Shown: positions 1 through 14,200 of the stretch, piece after piece | Position numbering within the stretch: position 1 is the stretch's first letter | Layout: every line of letters starts with the position of its first letter | NCBI GenBank assembly: GCA_036362985.1 | Contig: JAYGXS010000005.1 | Span: 26,298,052-26,362,051 of the forward strand | From: Ligula intestinalis | Lineage: Eukaryota; Platyhelminthes; Cestoda; Diphyllobothriidea; Diphyllobothriidae | Length of the DNA: 64,000 nucleotides | Direction of reading: 5' to 3' | Program-made: the position numbers and the translations under genes | Notes under the pieces: model-generated | Database searches by the model: none | The model's input: only the letters and a program-made list of their open reading frames with translations | What the model was told of the DNA's origin: nothing

Positions 1-390
1 CACAACCGACAAAGCAGCAAGGCCATGAGTGATAAAGTCAATGACCAAAGGTCCCAGATTTGAATCTCGGGGGTTCCGCTACTTGAAATTTGTCAAGTCA
101 AGTCAAGTATATTCAAAGAAATATAAGCAAACGCCTTTGAACGCCCTATTGGTACACAGTATTTAAAAAATGCATTGGCCCAGCCGAACATTTCAAAGAA
201 GTCGTTGACACAATTGTAGGTGGCTACTCACTTGTTTCAAGTAATACACTCACGTGTGGGGATGTCAGTTAACACTTGTCAGCAGTGTAACTGAGCAAGA
301 AGAGCAGACAGTGAAAGAACTCCAAAGGCATGGCTCATAATTCAAAACAAAATGTCATTTGTGGTTTTTAGGAGAAAACTATCGATTCGA

Positions 391-456
391 TATGACTGGC
401 TGATGACGGCTTACAAGCCAGAAATGGCCATTCCCGTCTCCCTTTGCTTTGTCGGA
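391..456 (+). repeat. SINE tail fragment (family A)
   Basis: Contains GGCTGATGACGGCTTACAAG CCAGAAATGGCCATTCC, the 3' module shared with copies near 30950, 32500, 39150 and 39420. The tRNA-like head is absent here. Confidence 0.6.
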
Positions 457-604
457 GCCATTTTATATAAAAAGATATACAGGTAGAGAGGCGCACATCG
501 GTCGGTTGAAGGGCCCACTCGTCCGTGTTGTTCATTTTAGGCTCACACTCGAGCTGCACCGCAAGGAAGCAGAAAGACATTACCGATAGAGAAAAGGGCG
601 ACTA

Positions 605-650
605 GGATGACCATTTCTGGCTTATTAGCCGTCGTCAGCCAGCCAAGGGG
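605..650 (-). repeat. SINE tail fragment (family A), inverted
   Basis: Reverse complement of the same module (ATGACCATTTCTGGCTTATT, then AGCCGTCGTCAGCCAG). It is inverted relative to the copy at 391-456, 150 bp away. Confidence 0.55.
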
Positions 651-1111
651 TTACCCATTAAACCATGCGGGCTAAGAGGTGGGCCGCTGTGTAACCAAGG
701 TTTTTTGCATAGTTCGTGATCTTTCGTCTGTTGGGTCAGGAACGGCAGTTAAAATTTTTGATTGCAGCCATCAGACCAATGGGCCTGTAGCTCACTGTTG
801 AACACAGAACGTGAAATCCACCCCCCAAAAATCAGGAACTTAGCTCAGCTGCAAAGTGACGGTCACAAAGCCAGGCAGGGCCAGCACGCAATGGCTGACG
901 CCGTGCGGAGTTCTACATCTAGACAGCCCAGAACAGTTCTCTACTATGCACTGCAATAGTTTTCGCGATCGGGCAGACTATTTAAGGCCTTGTTAACGCG
1001 TGTCATGAATCAACTGCCTTTCCAAGCCAGCTACGTCTTGGTCGGCATGGCAAGTTTCGTGGTTCTTATGTAAACATCATTGGTTTATTAGACCCACTAG
1101 GAAATACACCG

Positions 1112-1193
1112 GGCGGCCTCGGCATGATTCGAACCCCCACACCGGAAAGGGAAAGACTTAGGTACAGCCAATTGAGCTACGAGCCTGCTCCTC
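1112..1193 (-). repeat. tRNA-like sequence, probably a SINE head
   Basis: The minus strand reads GGCTCGTAGCTCAATTGG (A box) and GGGGTTCGAATCATG (B box), in tRNA spacing. The acceptor stem is imperfect and the anticodon arm does not fold cleanly, so this is called a tRNA-derived repeat and not a tRNA gene. Confidence 0.5.
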
Positions 1194-1224
1194 CCTTTCT
1201 CCCCGCTCCACTAAGTATTCGTCT

Positions 1225-1388
1225 GGTCGCACGAGCTGGCATTTGTCCAAAAGAGTACGAGAACACATTCCAGTATGGTTAGGGATGTTCATATATTTAT
1301 TAACCTGCTCCGGTAGGGAAGGATATATTGGTCGCACGAGTCGGTGTTTGTCCAAAAGTGGACAAGAACACATTCCAGCATGGTTAGG
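1225..1388. repeat. Direct repeat, two ~59-bp units, period ~105 bp
   Basis: GGTCGCACGAG...TTTGTCCAAAAG...ACACATTCCAG.ATGGTTAGG occurs at 1225-1283 and again at 1330-1388. The units differ at several positions. No family recognised. Confidence 0.6.
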
Positions 1389-1973
1389 AGAAGGGCCAAC
1401 TAAAGGGTATGAACAGTTCAATTTTAGCGCATTCGCTAGACTCAGACCATCGCGTGGATGCCAAAAAGGCCTGTCGAGTGATCTACAAGGTGCCTTCAAG
1501 CTATTTAAATTTCTTGGACAGCGTCCTTTAGCTACGGTAGAAGCGGACGCTATCAGGCTAGGCTGACCGGTCCTATGCGGCGCCACAGTTACCATTACGG
1601 GAATCCGCTACTCCACCACTACTAGTTTATCCCCTCGCTCGGCTACCGGTCCGCCCTAACGCTAATCAGAATTTTGACCACAATCCTCCTCTCCCCCACC
1701 TCCCTTGACAACCGCCTTATTTTTTAGATGAACCCGCATAGTTTATTTACTCAATTACCATAAAAATATAAAGGTCTGACGAGAATCTACCGAAGCCAAA
1801 CGTGTGTTTGCCAAATTATCGTCTAAACTTGTCAATGGGAATTTTCACAAAGTCATTGTTATAACTATTTCACGGCTTAGTAATTAACATGGACACTAAC
1901 TAGCAACTTATAAAATGAATAAAAATCTACAGTTTATTGGATGGTTTAATAATAACGATACAGCAAAACCTAC

Positions 1974-2240
1974 ACGTAAAATTTCTGGGTATCGCTTATT
2001 AAGCTCTTCTATGGGCTCCTGGACACGTTGAAGCAGATGGCGCGCCCAGTGAATTTTTCCAGCGACCGGCGTCAAATTTCGCTCGATTGGGGGGTCGTCC
2101 TTTTGTCGTTCGTACACATTTCGAGTGTGCTCGAGTTCACGTGAAATAGTTTTGAGGACTAAGGTGTACATTCCCACCAAGTCAATCCGGGTGCTTTTCA
2201 AACCGTCAAAATAGCTCAAGAGGTGCAACTGCTTGCAGGC
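1974..2240 (-). CDS. DNAH5/8: Dynein heavy chain exon (DHC_N1, HWAR motif)
   Basis: 89 codons, phase 0 at both ends. The acceptor is tttgtag before GCCTGC and the donor CGT|gtaggt. It contains the family hallmark DDPPIERN followed by GKIHWARHLL and QEPIEEL, equivalent to the PPxxRNxPPxAGxIxWAR region of outer-arm dyneins. A donor two bases earlier (TTAC|GTGT) is possible but breaks phase. Confidence 0.93.
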
Positions 2241-5200
2241 CTACAAAGTAGCAAAAAACAACTAAATAACCACCTCTATTTACATAATTTAGGTAGCCCA
2301 ATTTAATGACAACGTAGTAACGTACCGAGGATGGTCGAGATAACGATTTATGCAGAAACTCGGATAACTGAATTTCCATTCCATCGCGCTGATTCATAAA
2401 CTCTTCGTAATCGACATTGAACTAAGCGGAGAGTGGATGAAAATTGCATTTTTACTTAAGAGAAAAATAATTACTTGGCTGCAGTTTCCATACCATGGAC
2501 AGCTGAGAAAGTTGACATTAATCGAAATCAAAGATCTTCCTCTGGGTAGATTTTCTTTTCACAAAAAAGGATAACGCTTATATGACATGTAGGACAATGG
2601 ATATCATATAAGATGTTCGATAGTATTTATCATAGCTTGAAAAAGATATAAATACATCACAAAATTGAATAGAGCCGACGTAGCACCTCTTTTCTTCATC
2701 AGTGACCTCCTTTTTAAAGACGACTTTTCAAATAAGAGTTTTTGGATGCTCCCGCATTTCCATATAACGAAAACAGTTCACCCCAGCCTAATAGTCCATA
2801 AATTGCTGGATGAATTAATGCGTTCACGAAAGTGAAAGGACTTATAAGGCAATTCAACCTGACGGAAGATGTAGTCAACGTCAGGTTTTGGTCGAAATGT
2901 GACATACCTTCAAAATCTAGTTCTTTTTATCCTTCGAATAGTTCCTGACGAAATTTGACTTAATAGTTTAGCATAAATATATATATGGTCACATTATTTT
3001 GATCCACTGAGTGGATTAAACCCTGGGAAAGACCTTCAGTTGCAAAAATCGCCCTTCTTTAGGTCTATTAAGAGTAATGAGAATTTATTTTGGCGAAATT
3101 GAAAGCAGTCCCATATAGAAAGAATTTACTATATTATTAAGCATGGCAGGACCATACCTTTCCTTAATGTGCATTGTGCTATGGAAGAACTCTAAATTAA
3201 TAAAGGGAAGTTTAAAACATATCCCCTCCAGAACCGAAAAACGTAGTTCAAAGTTGCTCAAATGTAAGTGGAACAATTTCAGGGAATCACATTTAGTCCC
3301 AGAAACAAGGAACTATTTCTGTTTTAGAAATTATTTTTTGCTTAAACTGTGAAGTTTTTGACACAAAAGGCAGTAAAAATGTTTTGAGTGCATTTTCTTT
3401 CACCGTATCAAGTTTTCAAAGGACGTTAGCAAAGCTGGTCAGATATTACCGCGAACATTTAGATTTTGTACATACAACGGCGTACAACTATTTGATAGTC
3501 ATATCTGCTTACCGCTTTTTTGCTCTGATCAGTGGGATCATAGGATCGCTTCTTCATTTTATCCTGCATCCCCTTGTAGGTGGACACAACTGACTCCAAG
3601 TTCTCGCTCCTTATCTTCAGCAATGGCGCATACTCCTCCACAATGGTAACCAGGTCTTCAATTTTTTTCAGGCGATTACAGAACGTGTCGAATTTTCCAA
3701 AAATGTAATTCTCACTAATTAAAAACAAATAAGTAGCAAAGTTGCATAAGCTGAAAAAAGAATATGCAGACAGTCAAATAGCTAGGATGGGACGTGGGCT
3801 CACCTAAAATCGAAATGCGGATGCTCAGGATCCTCCTTTAACTTTGCCTTTACCTTCCGAAAGCAGGATTGGTAGGTGGCGTTCACTTGGATGCATGCCT
3901 CAATGCGCTGGCTTAATTCTGGCCTGAAGATAGGGCGTTAAGGAATACTGAAAATGTCTTCTATAAGTGACCATATGTACGCAAATTGCCTCGAAGTGTC
4001 ATTTTGTGCAAGCATGGAAAACGTACTGCATGAAATTGGGCTAATTTTTAATAATTTAGCTTTTTTTATTTCACCAGGATGCATACAAAAGCAACGAGGT
4101 ATTCAACTAACACCTGACGAAGTGATGGTATCGTTTGAGGTGACCTCACCTTTCACCTCGATACCGCAGAATCTTGCGGTTGAAACCATCCAAGCCCTGT
4201 TAGAAGAGAAGTACAACGAGACGGGCACGAAGCACCAAATAAGGCATCTCATCGGACTCCTTAAACGCTGCTTGAGCACCTTTTTCACCTTCAATGGAAC
4301 GGTGTCTGAACAAGTAAAAGGTACACCAATGGGATCGCCGTTATCTGGCCTGATTGCCGAAGCAGTAGTACAACGTCTGGAGGCACTGGCCTTTGAACAC
4401 TATCGACCACGATTGTGGGTTCGATATGTTGATGGCATGTTTTTCATCATTCGTCGAGACAAGATTGGGAATTTCACAGCGAATCTGAACTCGATCTTCC
4501 CCGACATCCAGTTCACGATGAAAGAAGAAAAAGATCGCCAGTTGCCGTTCCTCGACATGCTGGTGTGCAGAAAAGACGGTGGGGAACTCAAAACAACAGT
4601 TTACAGGAAGGTGACGAATACCTCTTGCATCCTGAGTTACCTCAGCAACCATCCCGTCTCGCACAAACGTTGTTGTGTGCGAACGCGCTATCATCGTGTA
4701 GAAACTCACTGCAGCGAACCAGCCGACAAGAAGGCCGAGGTCCAGTATTTGAGGAAACTTTTCACAATAAATAGCTATCCGGGCACCTTCACCGAAAAAT
4801 GCAGGTGAGGAGGCAAACAAAGAAAACCAACAGGACAGCCAGAACCAACACGCTGGCGAGCAATACCCTATATTGCTGGTGTTTCTAAATACTTCGCTCG
4901 ACTGGTCAGCAAATTTGGGATTGGCGTTGCTCACAGACCGAAAGCAACAACCTGCAGGCAACTTATGCGGCCCAAGGACCCAGTACCCGTTAATTAAAAG
5001 TTCGGGGTCATTTACCGTATTGACGGTCTTTGTGGTCAAGCCAATTATGTTGGTGAAACCGGCAAACGGGTCCTCACGAGAATGCACCAGCATGACCTCG
5101 CCGTGCGATGGAACGACAAGAATTCCCTGGTGGCCGCCCACGCATCCATGCCAGGGCACAGCTTTGAATTCGAACGCGTGCGAATACTGGGTTGGTCAGA

Positions 5201-8200
5201 CGACCGACTGTTACTAAGTTGAAAATTAGGCTCATCGAAACGTGAATCATGCCGGAGTGTGTGCGCAAAAGAACTTCGGGCAACAGAAGCTTATGTAGCC
5301 CCACTCATTAATCCCTAAAACCTGCATGGTTTCCTATGAAAACGGTATTTATCGGGTTTTATGGGCGAAAAATTAGGATACGCGGTGGAATATACTTAAT
5401 AAATGCTAAATGCATTTTTATTATACTTTATTTAGAAGTGTTGTTGATTTTTATCTGAAGATTTTCCTAATCTATATTATGATTTTACTTATTGCGGAAA
5501 AGCCCGATTATCAAATTTCAGGTTTCTTGAATTTCCCGAAAAATTGAAATGGTGGTTAGGAGGTCATCTACTTCAACTTACCATTCTAGAGTTAGATTAG
5601 TGTAGTCCGCGGCGCAAAGCATCTCGCACACCTTCACTTTGCATGCGGAACAACCTGCTCCCAGCGGCCGTGGGAAGCAAATTCGACTAAATTTACTGAC
5701 ATTTACTGCTAAAAATTTCCCCTATTTCCCCATCCCCCAAAACTCTACAACCACCTTTTTGTAGGACAAAATGCTGGAATTAGGGGTATATGAGTGGGGC
5801 TACATAAGGTTCTTTTGCCATGAAGTCAAAAGTGGCAGATCTATTCTGCTATATATATTACCGCATAAAAGACAGAAAAGTTGAACTATGAAACATTTTT
5901 TGACCAGTTTGAATTTAAAAACAAGCATGGACAGCAGAATAAGATAAACTTAGTAACGGCTTCTCAATTGCATTCTGTAGTTGCATCAGTCAGAAAAATG
6001 AATAGAAGCATAGAGAAGTGCGTCGATAAATTAAATGTTACTGCTATGTAATAATTTAGGAGATCATCGAGCAGCTCATATTCTCACTTTTATGCTGACT
6101 CTAGATTATGTCAACCCATTTATGTAAAAGAGGAAGGACCCAAAAAAGCTCAAGAACAAGAGTAAGAGATGAGATTCTTAATGGTAGGTTTGACAAAATT
6201 TGACGAGTGTATATATGTGGGCCACAGACTGTGTTCCACCAGAACTAATACAGATTGTTGAGGTTTCCTGATTTCCTGATTTATGAACCCCAGCACTTTC
6301 AGTAAAAGAGTTTCAACTCTTGCATATTCTGACCGAAACCATTTGAATACTTGTTACCAAAGGATAAGTGCTTACCTAGGCAGATCCCAGATTCGGCTGA
6401 CACCTTGGTATATGTATTTGCGACAAGATGTGATCATTTGGTTGGTTACCTTCACCATCAGCGAGGTCATTCGCTCGGGGGTGTTATAGTAATGTGAAAT
6501 TTCATAGATCATACGGATAGCATTGAGTAGACCGGGAATTTGTTCTGTCAGCTGGATCTTGAGGTAAAATCAGCAAAATATAAATTGCAGCACGAGCAAT
6601 TCACACACAAATTCAAGTTTTTGAAAACTAGCGGGAGAGCTTACTGGACCATTTTTCGCCAAAGGACCAAGGAATTTGTCCAGATTTGTGAGAAAACGAA
6701 CATTTGTTTTTGCCTCGTTGGCTGCATCGGTTATCTTGTTGTTCTGAATGTTGGGAAAAGTACTCATTTAATTCTCGTCAATTTGAGCAAAAACATGGGC
6801 ATATGTCATACAAATACGATTCTTAGACTATAGCTACCCACACGCACAAATATATGCATGTAGCATACATATAAAAACACGCGAATATGACACAAATGTG
6901 AAAATCAGTTAATATTATAAAGGAAGTACTGTGAGCCTGAGGTCCGATATTGTATTTATTCGACGTCAGGACGTGCAATCTTTTTGACAGAAGAGGCAAA
7001 TGAATAAATTAACGTCCAATGACCACAGTGTTTGTACATATCTGTATATACGTCCTGTTATGCCCTGGAGCTCTGTCTGGAGTCCTCGCAGGTAGTCGCA
7101 TAGCGACATGTGAAATGTGGTGGAAAGACAACCACCTGAACTGAAGTGAACTCAGTCGAGGCAGACGGAATGTCGAATGAGTCACGAAAAGTAACTCGCT
7201 TTTGGGTTCTTTTTCTCCTATTTCGGCCACTGCTTATCAGGACACTACCAGGGATCAGAAACTCAAACAGTTCTGAAGGTCCACAGGATGCAAATGAGAC
7301 TCCCTTAACGTATGCATGAAACGTACCAGTATGTGCGAAGAAAAGTAAAGTATGATTGCAGTGAGAAATAAGAAGAAGCATGCACAAATTTTCTAGAAAC
7401 GGACGAAGGCAACCTACAAGTTCACTCCAGAGCTTCATGCCACGAGACTTGGCAAAGCTCAAGGCGACCGTCACCGTACGAACTTCAGGGCTCACCAACT
7501 GCTCTAGAAGTCTATGAGAAAAAATAAGGTAGATTCAGAAGCACAGTAGAAGAATTTAAGCGCAAATTAAACACTGACAATCATCATCACTGTTTGCATA
7601 AGAGCGGAAACATTCACCGGAGCGCGAGATACTGTCGGGGTGACGTACCACAGTGTATATATGGAGCCTTTATTTCAAAAAAGGATGTTATATCTACTAT
7701 CGTAACATTAGTCACCCTGTTTTTATTAGTACGTTTTATGTCTGTAGGTTGGCTATTTTTCCACCTAGTGCTCGTGAATCTTGGCGTTAGACCAGACTGG
7801 AACAGTCTTCTTATCTTTATCGAGGGGTACTTAATTTAATAACTCAGCTGAATATGAGCTTCTTTCATTAGAAGTTAAACACTCTCCCTTCCTCACGGGT
7901 GCATTCTCATAGAGACCAGTTTTTTGAGGCCTCAGTGTCCATTTCTTTTATTTCCTTCAAAGCGGCCATTGGGTATTGTGAGCACCGACCCTCATTCTCC
8001 AAGCATGTAAAGATCTAGTTTGAACACTCCTGAGTTACCATAGAAATTTCAGAAAAATGCTTGAAGTTGCTGCAAAAGATAAATCTATGAGCGTATTGGT
8101 GAGCTCACAAGTGGCCTGTTTCCGAAAGATTTTTAAGTGTTTCTCCCTTTTTAAATTCATAATAACGTTTACTTACGTGTTTATAAGTAGACAGTCCGTG

Positions 8201-11200
8201 TTATTTTAAAAAACTTTGAATTTAAGGACTGGGCAGTCCAGTGGACAGTACCTATTAAATTTCGCCATCCGCATTCGCCAGTAAGCTAGTTCTGCAGCAG
8301 GCCCCACATCATCCGCCTCCCGACGAATTTGCTCGGCCTCGTTGAGCACCAGCTGGATCTGGACTGTCCAGTTGTGGAGAATATTCTCCAGTTTAGCTAG
8401 CCTTTCGCCGGACCCAACTAGTCGAGACAAAGAAGTGCCCAGTGTGAACGGGAGAGAGGAAGTGGGTGAGTGCAAACGCTTATAGCAGAAGGCTTTCAAA
8501 AAACTGCCTACCGATTCTTTTGATATCGGGACTGGCAACTGCCTGCTCGAGCAACTGTTTATCCTCCTCGTTATTCTCCAGCAGGTTGTAGGTTGTGTTT
8601 TCGAGGGCGTTGTGGAGAGTGCCCAGGAAGCCATGATAGCTCTCAATGAAGTCGCTTGCTGCCGACGTCGTTGGCTCTGCCTTTCCCAAACCACCTCCTT
8701 CCTGACGGACCGAATAGACGAAAAAGAGAAAGACTAAGCCCAGTCCAGCCGAAAAGGAACCACGTGTCGCTAATAAAACTAAACTAGACTAACACTAAAA
8801 GTAAACTAATAAAACTAAATAATAAATTGAAATCTAAAGCTAAACTACACTGAAAACTAAATTCAACCTAACTAAAGATAAACTGAACACAAGTGTAGTT
8901 GGCGAGCATACGGAGGCCCTCGATAAATTCCCATCGGGCCAATACATGCATATGGGAACGGGATGCAAGTTAAAACACGGTCGTCTATTCGTACACGTGA
9001 ATCATGGGCGTATGGGGTGGGTTATAGAAGGTTGGTTATACAGGGAAGGTTTAATGGAGTCAGTCCATGGTAGGGAGGAGGGTGTAGGGGTCTGAGTAAT
9101 GGGTGAACTCGGATCACTATAAGCATCAGGCCAAATCCCAGGTTGGAAGTTAGAAGGCGGAAGGCACCTGTGAGAGAAGCGTATTGTGTACCGAACTCCC
9201 TGTCGCCGTCCCAGGCGGCAGTGGCCACTGGCAAAGTCAGGGCTAATGTTGATTGCGTTCAGCCAAACCTGAGAGTGTATGAGACAGTGGTGGCAGCTGC
9301 TTACGTAGGATTGCGTAGAAGGTTCAAGTATCCTGTTATTGGTGTGTTGCAATTGCCCGAGGGGATGTCGCCTGCAAAGGCCTCCTGCTGCATGGCCACG
9401 GCTTGGCGTGTTCGAGTAACATTTGAGAAACCGCGACTAGCTCGGCACGCGTGTAGGTGCATGTGTGTTCGGGTCTAGAGCACGTGTGAGTAAGTGAATA
9501 TCGGTCAAGTGGTCTTCAGGTCAGCAAGTGGGAACAGCCGCCCGCGGAGCCACATGACGTTGAGGGCAGTGAGCATTGAAGAACGTAGGGGAGTGGACAG
9601 GCATTATGGCCATCTGCCAAAAGGGTGAAAAAGGGAGCGTGGGTGAGTGTGGGCCATGCGAGGCGCGAAGCTTGCACGAGGTTCTTTTCTGCATATAAGA
9701 CAGGGATCCTCAACCTGATAGCGGTCACTCCTGTTGTTGCCATTAGGCGCTGACCCAGGGGCATCTGATAGTTTCGTGGGACCTTATAAAATACTTGGTA
9801 GGCTTCGTTGGGGTCCACACGATGTCCGGAATCAACCATGTGGACGAGAGTGGCGCTATTGATGCTCCTGAGTTCACATTTTTGTAGCCATGCCATTCCT
9901 TTTTTCTGTGCGATAAGCAACGACTCGCCTCGATTGGCGCGGATTCCTGCAACCTTCGCCCCTGGCATGGCCAACGGTCGCTTAATCCCATCTTTTTGCA
10001 CCACCTTTTCCTTTTTTTTCCCCCCCCCCCCCCCCCCCTGCGGCGCAACCAGACTTCTCTTATCGACCCTTTACTCCTCTTCCCACGAATTACTTGTTTG
10101 AAAAGGCGAAGATGTTCGAATTTGCATCCCCTTCCCGTATAAATATAATGGCCCAAGGTGAACTCATCGAGAGCTTGCATACTCACGACGTAGATACGTA
10201 GATTTTTGCATATAAAATGCTCGGCAAAAGTAGCTTATGTAGCTCCACTCATATACCCCTAATCCTAGCATTTTGTCCTGCGAAAACGGTGGTTTTAGAG
10301 TTTTGGTGGTGAGGAAATAGGCTAGGTAGAGTAGGAAATATTCTCAAAACAGTGTAAAGTGAAAAAAAGAAGAAGTCGAAGTTGCTTCCTGCGGCCACTG
10401 GGAGTGAGATGTTCCGCATGTGAATTTAAGTAGACGACCTCCTTACTACCATTTCACTTTTTCGCGAAATTCAAGAGACCTGCGATTTGCTAATTGGGTT
10501 TTCCGCAATAGGCTAAACGATCATACAGATTAGGAAAATCCACAGATATAAATCAACAGCACTTCTAAATACAGTAAAGCAAAAAGGCATTTAGCATTTA
10601 TTAATTATATTCCACTGCGTGGCCTAATTCCCCGCCCATAAAACCCTATAACTACCGTTTTCGTAGTAAGCCATGCAGGGAGTAGGGATTACTGGGTGGG
10701 ACTACATAAGCTACTGTTGCCAAATGCTTTCATTTTCCTGTTCTATGAATTTATGACACGCTGTTCCCAAACGAATAGCGAATGCGAACAAAAAGTTACA
10801 TCCTCTTCAGAGTAGGTACCTATGCTTTGTCGGTTGGGGTATAGTGGTGACATTATAATTTGGGAAGTCGATAATCTACTAAAATGAAAGGCAGGCAGCT
10901 TCGAGGGGACCTAATACTAGCACTCAGCGTATTACGTCTTCAAGACTGCTGTCTTATATCAGGGGATTTTTTCGAATTAGCAACGACCACGAATCTGAGG
11001 GGTCATCCTCTCAAATTAAAAGGTGACAGGGGCCAGGCTAGACGCTCGGAAACACTTCTTTTCAAAAAGGGTGCTCGGAGCGTGGAATGCGCTCCCTCAG
11101 GACGTCATTATGTCGGAATCGCTATAGGGTTTTACGCGAAAACTGGATCGATATAGCAGTGCACGATGGATCGTAGCAGACAATTTGCAATAATAATAAT

Positions 11201-14200
11201 AATACAACTTCCAATTTTTCAGGCGTTTTAGTTTTTAAATCCATTCACGTTTGCTAGTTATAACGCCTCCCACGCATAGCCTCATGCGAAGATATCCGCG
11301 GTCTACCCTACTTGGCTATTTGCGTACCATGATTACCCCGCTAGCGGTCTTATCAGCCAGACCTCACGGCCTAAGCATTCACCCTTGGTTCGACCCAAAG
11401 CGGACTGTCGACGATCTGGACGGATGCCTCTGTTTTTCCAGTTCCGTTGGCGGACTCTGCAATCAGCAATGAAGAATCAGGACGTGGCTTCCACACGGTG
11501 TTGATCCTGGGAACCTTTGCAATGCCCTTCCCCCCCCCCAGTTGGAACCCCCTTTTTTCTCCTAAATCCCACGCATTACCCTCACAAGAGGGACAGTTTT
11601 TCTCCTTAAAATCCCTGAGGAGTTTTTTCACTGTCTGCTCCGATTTTCATCCTATGACACAGGACAACTGGCCTCGCCAACAGTCTGAGAAGCAAATTTT
11701 CTGCTACCAATGCACATATGTACAAATAGGGCACTCAAAGGAATTTTTCCAACATATCCCTCAATATAGTGATACTGATACTGTATTTGTAAGGACGGCA
11801 CATCATGCCTTCATGAGGGCGCAAGAACAAAGGAATCAAACAGGCCACCGGTGCATGCAGAGCGGGCGAAGATAGCGACCTATAAAGGTCGTTACCCGAG
11901 GACGCAAGAAAAGTCGCCAGCCAGGTTCTGAGGTCAGGCATGACAAGGGCCGTGAGAGGACGCATGCACGTGCGCGCGTCACTGAGGACGCGACTTTTCA
12001 TCCTGCGGACACCCCATGATGGCCACATGCAGATAGGTTAATAGGGAACAAAGGTTGTTAGTCGTTAACTACGGCGCCGCGAATAGAAGGCGCACTCTGT
12101 TGCCGAGACGCGCTACCGACGACCTGGGATAACTGCTACTGGAGATACGCTGCTGCCGGACACGCAGAAGACAGAGCTTATGCTTAAGCAGCAATAGTGA
12201 CATTAAACTATTATCTGCTATCCTGTTCTGACTTCTTTTCCTAACACTTAACTGGGTGGATATAACCAGTGTTGAAGCAGGCACACCTAAGATTATAACA
12301 GTGTTTTTATTATTCATTATTCAGTCGTCAAGTGGAAGAGAGTGGCATACCTGCATTGACAGGAACAGTGGAAGGTAAATGTCCTGCATCAAGAAGCCAA
12401 CTTCGTCGAATAGTTGACCGGCTGTCGGGTTCAGTTGCTGGAAGATGACATCAGTTGCAATGGTGTCCGGCGTAATAGCCTTTGTGGTTGCTCGGATGAA
12501 AAGGAAACAATCTCCGGAGAGCGGCTGCATTTTGGAAGAAAGGTGAATTTTGTTACCAGTAACTATTTGCAACGTAAAGCATTAAGCTTTATCGGTGGCT
12601 AAAAAGGAACTGAATGTTTCGCCGCTTACGCTTGCGGTTATGGAAAGCGAGGTCGTTTATCGATCAACCTGCAGAGGATTCCAGTCTCGGAGCTCAGTCG
12701 AAAGTAAATCGGACAAACGCAAGTAGCACCCTCGTCTCCCGTGAACGCGTCATGTGACAGTCCGTTTCCGCCCTGTCACGTGCCTTCCGGTCTGCCTCGC
12801 GCGCCTGGTCGATTCGCTGCTGGCGCCACCCACGCCTTGGAATCAGCCAATCAACGTCGCCATGCTCTGATTGGCTGCAGTTGACAAGGGTTCTTATGAC
12901 CACGTAGGGCTAATACGCGCACGAGCGGACACTGACTGACTGATACAAGCGACCATCCGTGTCCCAGGAAGCAATTGAGACTAAGAAGACGAAGAAGAAG
13001 AAGAAGAAGAAGAAGACTCGATCGCTTTCTGCTACTCATGTCTCTGATGACGAATCCGCGACGGATATCGAAACGTCAGGCGAATAAACATATTGTCCCA
13101 GCGATCGAGTCTTCTTCTTTTCACTGACTGACTGACTCAACTTACCCAAAGTCACAGCTAGTGCTTGGCAGAGTCCTTTGTAAGCTCCTGTCTCACAGTA
13201 AGAAACTGGTTCAAAGTACTCCGTCTTCCCTGACTTCTGGTCTCTTGACCCTACTAATTCGACAACTTTGTGACCCCAACCTGATATGCACACGCAACCT
13301 TCAAGATACGCTTCGGCGTCCTCACGATGGCTTGTTTATCAGAACGAGGACAACTGAAGGAAGGACTAATAGGCTTCCCCCTCCTCATCTTCTTCCTTTT
13401 TCTTTTTTTCTTCTTCTTCTACTACTAATCCCACTACTATTAATCTTTCACCTTCTACTGGAATGATCGTTTTGATAATTCACAAAGAGATCATGGAGCC
13501 TCCTCCGCCCTCAGTTATGAGAGGGTTGAACAGTGGTCGAATCATCAAACTGTTTGAGAAATGCACCCCACTCGCAAATGCATGCACTCCAACAGTTAAA
13601 AGTTTCGATAATGCGACCAACAGCCTTCTTCCACAGAGCTTCTACACCAAACGCAGTCATCATTAGAATGTTCGCTTATCAATCGACTTCAAAAAATATT
13701 CTGAGCATGCGCCCTCACTAGAGTGCTTGGGAGCTGTTGGGCAGTATAATCGTCAGGAAACGAGATCAGCACTATTTGTTGAAGGCAGCAAAGATGTGAG
13801 AAATTAGATGTTGTACCAACAACTGCTGCCATTTGGACTAATTTTGTTGTGGTTGTGCAAATAAATACGAGTGCGGCTACCCCGTTTGTGATGCAGTTCG
13901 AAGACCAAATGCCTGGGCGCATCCTTCAACCCCTCGGGTCACGTCGGAGTCTTGATACACAGACCAGATGGGTAAAAGCTGTAAGACTATTTGCTGATTC
14001 GCCTTTGCTTGCCCGGATAGGCTTGCTGTCCAGGCGTTGTAGTCTGCGTACACAAGCACCAATTGGCTTTGAGGTAGTGCGAACCCCAAACAATTGTTTT
14101 CGTGATAGCATTCTTATTGGTTCCCGCGTTGCTGACTGTTTGTGTCCACGGCGCGTGCTCGATGACTCAAGTCGTGCGAGCTTCACGCATGTTATCTGAG

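Noticed and set aside
3140..3175. Possible dynein mini-exon reading EFFHSTMHIKER
   Set aside because: It had a plausible acceptor and donor, but the exon at 2326-2421 (FNVDYEEF) fills that place in the protein with correct phase on both sides.
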